NCBI GenBank assembly: GCA_005888465.1
Contig: VAYJ01000010.1
Span: 1-8,951, forward strand
Length of the DNA: 8,951 nucleotides
From: Actinomycetota bacterium
Lineage (GTDB): Bacteria; Actinomycetota; UBA4738
Direction: 5' to 3'
In this document: positions 5,922 to 8,951 of the stretch, piece after piece
How positions within the stretch are numbered: the first letter of the stretch is position 1
Layout: each line of letters opens with the position of its first letter
Notes under the pieces: generated by a model
Told to the model about the DNA's origin: nothing
Databases searched by the model: none
Seen by the model: only the letters and a program-made list of their open reading frames with translations
Program-made: the position numbers and the translations under genes

Positions 5922-6006
5922 GCCCGGGTGTCGGAATTGGCAGACGATGTGGCCTTAAAAGCCACGGTCCCTCTGGGACGTGTGGGTTCGAATCCCACCC
6001 CGGGCA
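5922..6006 (+). tRNA. tRNA-Leu (anticodon UAA)
   Basis: An 85-nt class II tRNA. The acceptor stem GCCCGGG (5922-5928) pairs with CCCGGGC (5999-6005) and the discriminator base is A6006, as expected for leucine. The anticodon stem GTGGC/GCCAC (5949-5953, 5961-5965) closes loop CTTAAAA with anticodon TAA at 5956-5958, reading UUA and by wobble UUG. A long variable arm (GTCCC-TCT-GGGAC) separates it from the T arm GTGGG-TTCGAAT-CCCAC ending at 5998. CCA is not encoded; the bases after A6006 are CGG. In a GC-rich genome UUA is a rare codon, so this tRNA serves few genes, a property known to matter for regulation in Streptomyces (bldA). Confidence 0.97.
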
Positions 6007-6011
6007 CGGGA

Positions 6012-6044
6012 CCGACGTACCTGACGAGTGTTCCGAAACGTCGG
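6012..6044 (+). repeat. Weak inverted repeat downstream of tRNA-Leu
   Basis: CCGACGT (6012-6018) and ACGTCGG (6038-6044) are perfect 7-bp complementary arms with a 19-nt loop, starting 5 nt after the tRNA. It might help tRNA 3' processing or termination, but the loop is long and no T-run follows, so it may be chance. Confidence 0.25.
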
Positions 6045-6107
6045 AGATGAGGCGGCGACGTGATCGAGCCACTACCCTCGGGGGTTGGTTGGGCCTCGAG
6101 AGCGGGC

Positions 6108-6133
6108 CTGGGTTCTCTTGCACATGAACCCAG
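6108..6133. repeat. 8-bp hairpin between tRNA-Leu and the first repeat-protein gene
   Basis: CTGGGTTC (6108-6115) is perfectly complementary to GAACCCAG (6126-6133) around a 10-nt loop. It lies about 100 bp after the tRNA and 94 bp before the next start codon. No T-run follows. It could be an operator, a 5'-UTR hairpin or a weak terminator. The rest of 6007-6226 holds no gene that I can support. Confidence 0.4.
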
Positions 6134-6226
6134 ACCACTGATCTACGCGGCAACGCTGTTTGTGCCGGGCCAACCCCGTCTGGCATCATTCCACTCGCGG
6201 GCAGCCCGGGTGGGAGAGCGAGGGGA

Positions 6227-7366
6227 ATGGCCGTGCCGCCGCCGGATCGTCGATGCGGGGTCTGGGCGGGAATCCTCTGTCCGACCCTCTGTGCCTTGCT
6301 CTTGGTGGCCGGACCCGGCGCAGAGGCCTCGACCCCTGGGTCCCAGTTGTGGGTGCGCTCGTACAACGGCCTGGCCAACCGCGAGGACAAGGCCTACTCC
6401 GTGCAGGTGAGCCCGGACGGCTCCAAGGTCTTCGTGGCCGGTTGGAGCACTGGGACCACCAGCGGCCTCGACTACGCCACGCTGGCCTACAGCGCCACCA
6501 CCGGGGCCCAGCTGTGGGTGAGCCGGTACAACGGTCCGGGAAACGGCGTGGACCAGATCTACTCCGTGAAGGTGAGCCCGGACGGCTCCAAGGTCTTCGT
6601 GACGGGTTGGAGCAGAGGGACCACCAGCGGCCTCGACTACGCCACGCTGGCCTACGACGCCACCACGGGGGCCCAGCTGTGGGAGAGCCGGTACAACGGC
6701 CCCGGCAACCGCGCGGACCAAGCTTTTTCGCTGGCGGTCAGCCCGGACGGTTACCAGGTGTTCGTGACCGGTCACAGCTGGGCGACCCCCGCCGTCGGCT
6801 TCAGCGGCTACGACTACGCCACGCTGGCCTACGACGCCACCACGGGAGCCCAACTGTGGGTGAGCCGCTACGACCCCGCCGGTCGTCAAGATGACGCCCA
6901 TACCGTGAAGGTGAGCCCGGACGGGACCAAGGTGTTCGTGACCGGCCTGAGCGTCGGGACGAGCGGCCACAACGACTACGCCACGCTCGCCTACGACGCC
7001 ACCACGGGGGCCCAGCTGTGGGAGAGCCGGTACGAGGGCCTTGGCATCGGCGCCGACGCGCGCACCATGGACGTGAGCCCCGACGGGACCGAGGTGTTCG
7101 TCACGGGTACGTTCACCGTCGTCCCAAAAGAGGGGAACAGCACGAGCTGCCACGTCACGAGCGGCGACTACAACTGGGCCACGGTGGCCTACGCCGCCGC
7201 CACCGGGACGCAGCTGTGGGTAAGCACGTACGACGGCCCGGCCCAGAGCGCGGATACCCCTACCTCCTTGGCGGTCAGCCGGGACGGGACGAAGGTGGTG
7301 GTGACCGGTGGGAGCAGGGGGACCACGAGCAACTGGGACTATGCGACGGTCGCCATCGCTGCGTAG
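6227..7366 (+). CDS. Secreted six-repeat beta-propeller protein (PQQ-like/SBBP-type repeats)
   Basis: A 379-aa predicted exported protein. Residues 1 to about 33 are a signal peptide (a hydrophobic core, then PGAEA before STPG). The rest is six tandem repeats of about 54-66 aa with consensus GAQLWxSRYNGPGNxxD, VSPDGxKVFVTG, DYATLAYDATT. Each looks like one four-stranded blade, so a propeller is expected, similar to SBBP or PQQ-like repeat proteins. No catalytic motif or cell-wall anchor was seen, and most PQQ-dehydrogenase ligands are missing, so cofactor binding is doubtful. Repeats 3 and 5 carry insertions, the latter with Cys and Ser/Thr-rich sequence. Repeats 1-3 are very similar at DNA level (165-bp period), suggesting recent duplication or conversion. 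ATG 6227 follows GAGGGG closely; GTG 6233 is an alternative with better spacing. It is followed in the same direction by a second repeat protein. Confidence 0.87.
   Translation: MAVPPPDRRCGVWAGILCPTLCALLLVAGPGAEASTPGSQLWVRSYNGLANREDKAYSVQVSPDGSKVFVAGWSTGTTSGLDYATLAYSATTGAQLWVSRYNGPGNGVDQIYSVKVSPDGSKVFVTGWSRGTTSGLDYATLAYDATTGAQLWESRYNGPGNRADQAFSLAVSPDGYQVFVTGHSWATPAVGFSGYDYATLAYDATTGAQLWVSRYDPAGRQDDAHTVKVSPDGTKVFVTGLSVGTSGHNDYATLAYDATTGAQLWESRYEGLGIGADARTMDVSPDGTEVFVTGTFTVVPKEGNSTSCHVTSGDYNWATVAYAAATGTQLWVSTYDGPAQSADTPTSLAVSRDGTKVVVTGGSRGTTSNWDYATVAIAA
6342..7363 (+). repeat. Tandem coding repeats, about 165-bp unit, six copies
   Basis: The propeller blades are visible as DNA repeats. The segment coding GLDYATLAY starts near 6463 and recurs 165 bp later with almost no change. 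Copies 1-3 are closest; copies 5 and 6 have diverged and copy 5 is longer. The open frame is kept throughout, so this is a coding array, not a CRISPR or satellite. Confidence 0.8.
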
Positions 7367-7369
7367 ATC

Positions 7370-7399
7370 TTGACAGCGGCGAGGAATCCCCCATAGCCT
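7370..7399 (+). promoter_or_regulatory. Promoter of the delta-60 repeat gene
   Basis: TTGACA (7370-7375) is a perfect -35, followed by an 18-nt spacer and TAGCCT (7394-7399), a TANNNT -10. It sits in the 71-bp gap after the previous gene, so the two repeat proteins need not share one transcript. GAGGAGG (7422-7428) is a good ribosome site 9 nt before ATG 7438. Confidence 0.65.
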
Positions 7400-7437
7400 G
7401 CACGGTGGCTCACCAACGACCGAGGAGGCGGTGCTGA

Positions 7438-8766
7438 ATGCAAGCCTCGCGTCTGCTCTTCCGCTCGTATCGCAGGCTCACCCTTGGGATCAGTGTGGTC
7501 GCCGTGGTGGCGTTCATCACCGTCTCGGCGGCGCCGGCCCAGGCCGCGCCGGGCGATCTGGATCCCTCCTTCGGAGGTGACGGAACGGTCGTCACGACGT
7601 TCCCCAATCATGGCTGGGGGATGGCCATCGCGATGGAGGGATGCTGCCAGATCGTCGCCGTCGGCTACGACGGAACCGTTGACACGACGCGCGATATCGC
7701 GGTCCTCCGCTACCGGCTCGATGGCACGCCCGACCCCTCCTTCGGGGACGCGGGACAGGTGTTCACCGACCTGGGAGGCGAGGACTTCGCGCGAGACGTG
7801 GCCATCCAGCGCGACAGAAAGATCCTGGCTGCCGGGGATGGGGGCCCCAATCAGGACCTCGCTGTGGTCCGGTACAACACCGACGGGTCCCTGGACACGT
7901 CGTTCGGCACGGGCGGGTACGTCCTCACGGACTTCGGGGGGAACGACGTGGCGCGCGGCGTAGCCGTCCAGAAGGACGGCAAGATCGTGGCCGCCGGGTT
8001 CACCCTGCTCCCGAAGGCGGACTTCATCATCGCGCGATACAACGCCGACGGGTCGCTGGACACCTCGTTCGGCACCGGAGGAAAGGTGATCACCGAACTC
8101 GGCGGCAACGATCTTGGTCGAGGCCTGGTCATCCAGCGCGACGGCAAGATCGTCGTCGTCGGCTACTCCAACTACAACTTCGCGCTGGTCCGGTACAACA
8201 CCGACGGGTCCCTCGACGCCTCCTTCGGTACGGGAGGGGTCGTGATCACCGATTTTGGTTACCTGGACGTCTGCCGGGCGGTCGCCCTCCAGCGGGACGG
8301 CAAGATCATCTGCGCGGGGTACTCCGGGACTGGCGGCGGCGGTTTGTTCGGCGAGGAGCCGGAGCTTGGCGACAAGGCCGACTTCGCCATGGCCAGGTAC
8401 CTGCCGAACGGCTCGCTCGATCCCACGTTCGGAAGCGGTGGGCTCGTGACGACGGACTACACCGGGGGCACCGACGGAGAGCACGCCCGCACGATCGTGT
8501 TGCAGCGCGATGGCAAGATCATCCTGGCCGGCCACGTCGGCGAGGCCGGGGGGGGCTCGGACGGGGACTTCGCCACGGTTCGGTACAACACAGACGGCTC
8601 GTTGGACACCACCTTCGGGGTGGGGGGCTGGGTCGTCACGGACTTCGGCGGGACCGACGGGGCCCGGGATGCAGCCATTCAGTCCGATGGCAAGATCGTC
8701 GAGGTGGGGATCACCGGAGGTTTCGGTGGATTCCAGTTCGCCCTGGCCCGTTACCTGACGACCTAG
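7438..8766 (+). CDS. Secreted delta-60 repeat protein, predicted seven-bladed beta-propeller
   Basis: A 442-aa predicted exported protein. Residues 1 to about 37 are a signal peptide ending APAQA before APGDLD. The remainder is seven repeats of the delta-60 family (about 50-68 aa) with core LDTSFGTGGxVxTDFGGxD, ARxVAIQRDGKIVAAG and FAxVRYNTDGS. The count of seven, starting with LDPSFGGDG and ending with FALARYLTT, fits a closed seven-bladed propeller. Repeats 5 and 6 contain Gly-rich insertions (GTGGGGLFGEEPELGDKAD and GEAGGGSDGD) likely to be surface loops. Family members are often large exported proteins of unknown function; no catalytic residues or surface anchor are visible. The start has a strong ribosome site and its own promoter. 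A 27-bp stretch at 7866 recurs exactly at 8187, so gene conversion between blades is likely. It ends just before a strong hairpin. Confidence 0.93.
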   Translation: MQASRLLFRSYRRLTLGISVVAVVAFITVSAAPAQAAPGDLDPSFGGDGTVVTTFPNHGWGMAIAMEGCCQIVAVGYDGTVDTTRDIAVLRYRLDGTPDPSFGDAGQVFTDLGGEDFARDVAIQRDRKILAAGDGGPNQDLAVVRYNTDGSLDTSFGTGGYVLTDFGGNDVARGVAVQKDGKIVAAGFTLLPKADFIIARYNADGSLDTSFGTGGKVITELGGNDLGRGLVIQRDGKIVVVGYSNYNFALVRYNTDGSLDASFGTGGVVITDFGYLDVCRAVALQRDGKIICAGYSGTGGGGLFGEEPELGDKADFAMARYLPNGSLDPTFGSGGLVTTDYTGGTDGEHARTIVLQRDGKIILAGHVGEAGGGSDGDFATVRYNTDGSLDTTFGVGGWVVTDFGGTDGARDAAIQSDGKIVEVGITGGFGGFQFALARYLTT

Positions 8767-8779
8767 GGGTTCTTGCGGA

Positions 8780-8811
8780 CGGACCGTCCGGGCTGTTGCC
8801 CGGACGGTCCG
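8780..8811. terminator. Strong GC-rich hairpin between convergent genes, likely bidirectional terminator
   Basis: CGGACCGTCCGGGC (8780-8793) pairs perfectly with GCCCGGACGGTCCG (8798-8811) around a TGTT loop: a 14-bp stem, 12 of its pairs G-C. It starts 13 bp after the delta-60 stop and 19 bp from the stop of the minus-strand gene, so it can serve both. There is no T-run on either strand, as is common for U-poor hairpin terminators in GC-rich actinobacteria. Confidence 0.8.
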
Positions 8812-8830
8812 CCGATCATCAATGAGAGCC

Positions 8831-8951
8831 TCACACGATCAACCACGTGTAGGCCGTGACACCGATGTTCCCGACAAAGTCGGTTGCCGTGATCGACAGG
8901 GTATGACTTCCAGTGGACAGGTTGGTGACCTTGAAGGTGTCGCTCGAGCAG
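8831..8951 (-). CDS. C-terminal end of an Ig-like-fold (exported) protein, 5' part outside window
   Basis: On the minus strand, an open frame enters from the right edge and ends at TGA 8833-8831 after 40 codons. Its sequence (TFKVTNLSTGSHTLSITATD, then VGNIGVTAYTWLIV) has the pattern of bacterial Ig-like domains: a G-x-H-x-L-x-I-x-A-x-D strand, a GN turn and a closing Y-T-W strand. Such domains usually stack in large secreted or surface proteins and often end the chain, as here. It faces the delta-60 gene across the 8780-8811 hairpin. Only one partial domain is visible, so the protein's overall nature is unknown. Confidence 0.65.
   Translation of the reverse strand, partial: CSSDTFKVTNLSTGSHTLSITATDFVGNIGVTAYTWLIV

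Noticed and set aside
6143..7153. 336-codon repetitive open frame on the minus strand
   Set aside because: Its repeats are only the mirror of the propeller repeats on the plus strand; the plus-strand frame has a signal peptide and blade consensus.
6342..7363. Regular repeats as a CRISPR array
   Set aside because: The units are long (about 165 bp), coding and diverging, with no short repeat/spacer alternation or cas genes.
7339..8535. 398-codon open frame on the minus strand
   Set aside because: Antisense to the delta-60 gene, which has a promoter, ribosome site, signal peptide and family repeats.

Overview
The window is GC-rich and nearly fully coding. It looks like ordinary chromosome from a deep-branching Actinomycetota-type bacterium, probably a soil or aquatic lineage known mainly from metagenomes. 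Three things point there: a DUF501 domain next to a Ppx/GppA phosphatase, -10 elements of TANNNT type (TAGGCT, TAGACT, TAGCCT), and lipoproteins and secreted proteins with actinobacterial-style leaders. This placement is inferred from family content; no marker gene in the window fixes it.

Layout. (1) 1-628, minus: the N-terminal part of a dipeptide/oligopeptide-type ABC transporter substrate-binding lipoprotein, cut by the window edge. (2) 629-767: a divergent intergenic region with a perfect 11-bp inverted repeat, a good operator candidate. (3) 768-2222, plus: a three-part Ada/AraC/AlkA alkylation-repair protein whose glycosylase catalytic Asp is replaced by Glu. (4) 2268-4103, plus: a promoter, then a YabR-like S1 RNA-binding protein, then a DUF501-Ppx/GppA fusion. 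Neither gene has an ATG, GTG or TTG where its conserved N-terminus begins; the best candidates are ATC and ATA. (5) 4120-4890, plus: a membrane-anchored extracytoplasmic cyclophilin, probably with its own near-leaderless promoter overlapping the ppx stop codon. (6) 4894-5808, minus: a TolB-like beta-propeller lipoprotein, tail-to-tail with the cyclophilin and only 3 bp away. (7) 5922-6006, plus: tRNA-Leu(UAA). (8) 6227-8766, plus: two secreted repeat proteins, one with six PQQ/SBBP-like propeller repeats and one with seven delta-60 repeats. (9) A strong GC-rich hairpin at 8780-8811, then the C-terminal end of an Ig-like-fold protein on the minus strand, running off the window.

How the parts relate. 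The S1, DUF501-Ppx pair and the cyclophilin form a housekeeping block (RNA binding/stress, polyphosphate or (p)ppGpp phosphate metabolism, envelope protein folding). The right-hand third is an accessory-looking group of exported repeat proteins, two propellers and an Ig-like partner, with unknown ligands. I see no CRISPR array, insertion sequence, integrase, toxin-antitoxin pair or recognisable defence system. The most unusual features are the DUF501-Ppx fusion, the two consecutive non-canonical starts and the altered AlkA active site.
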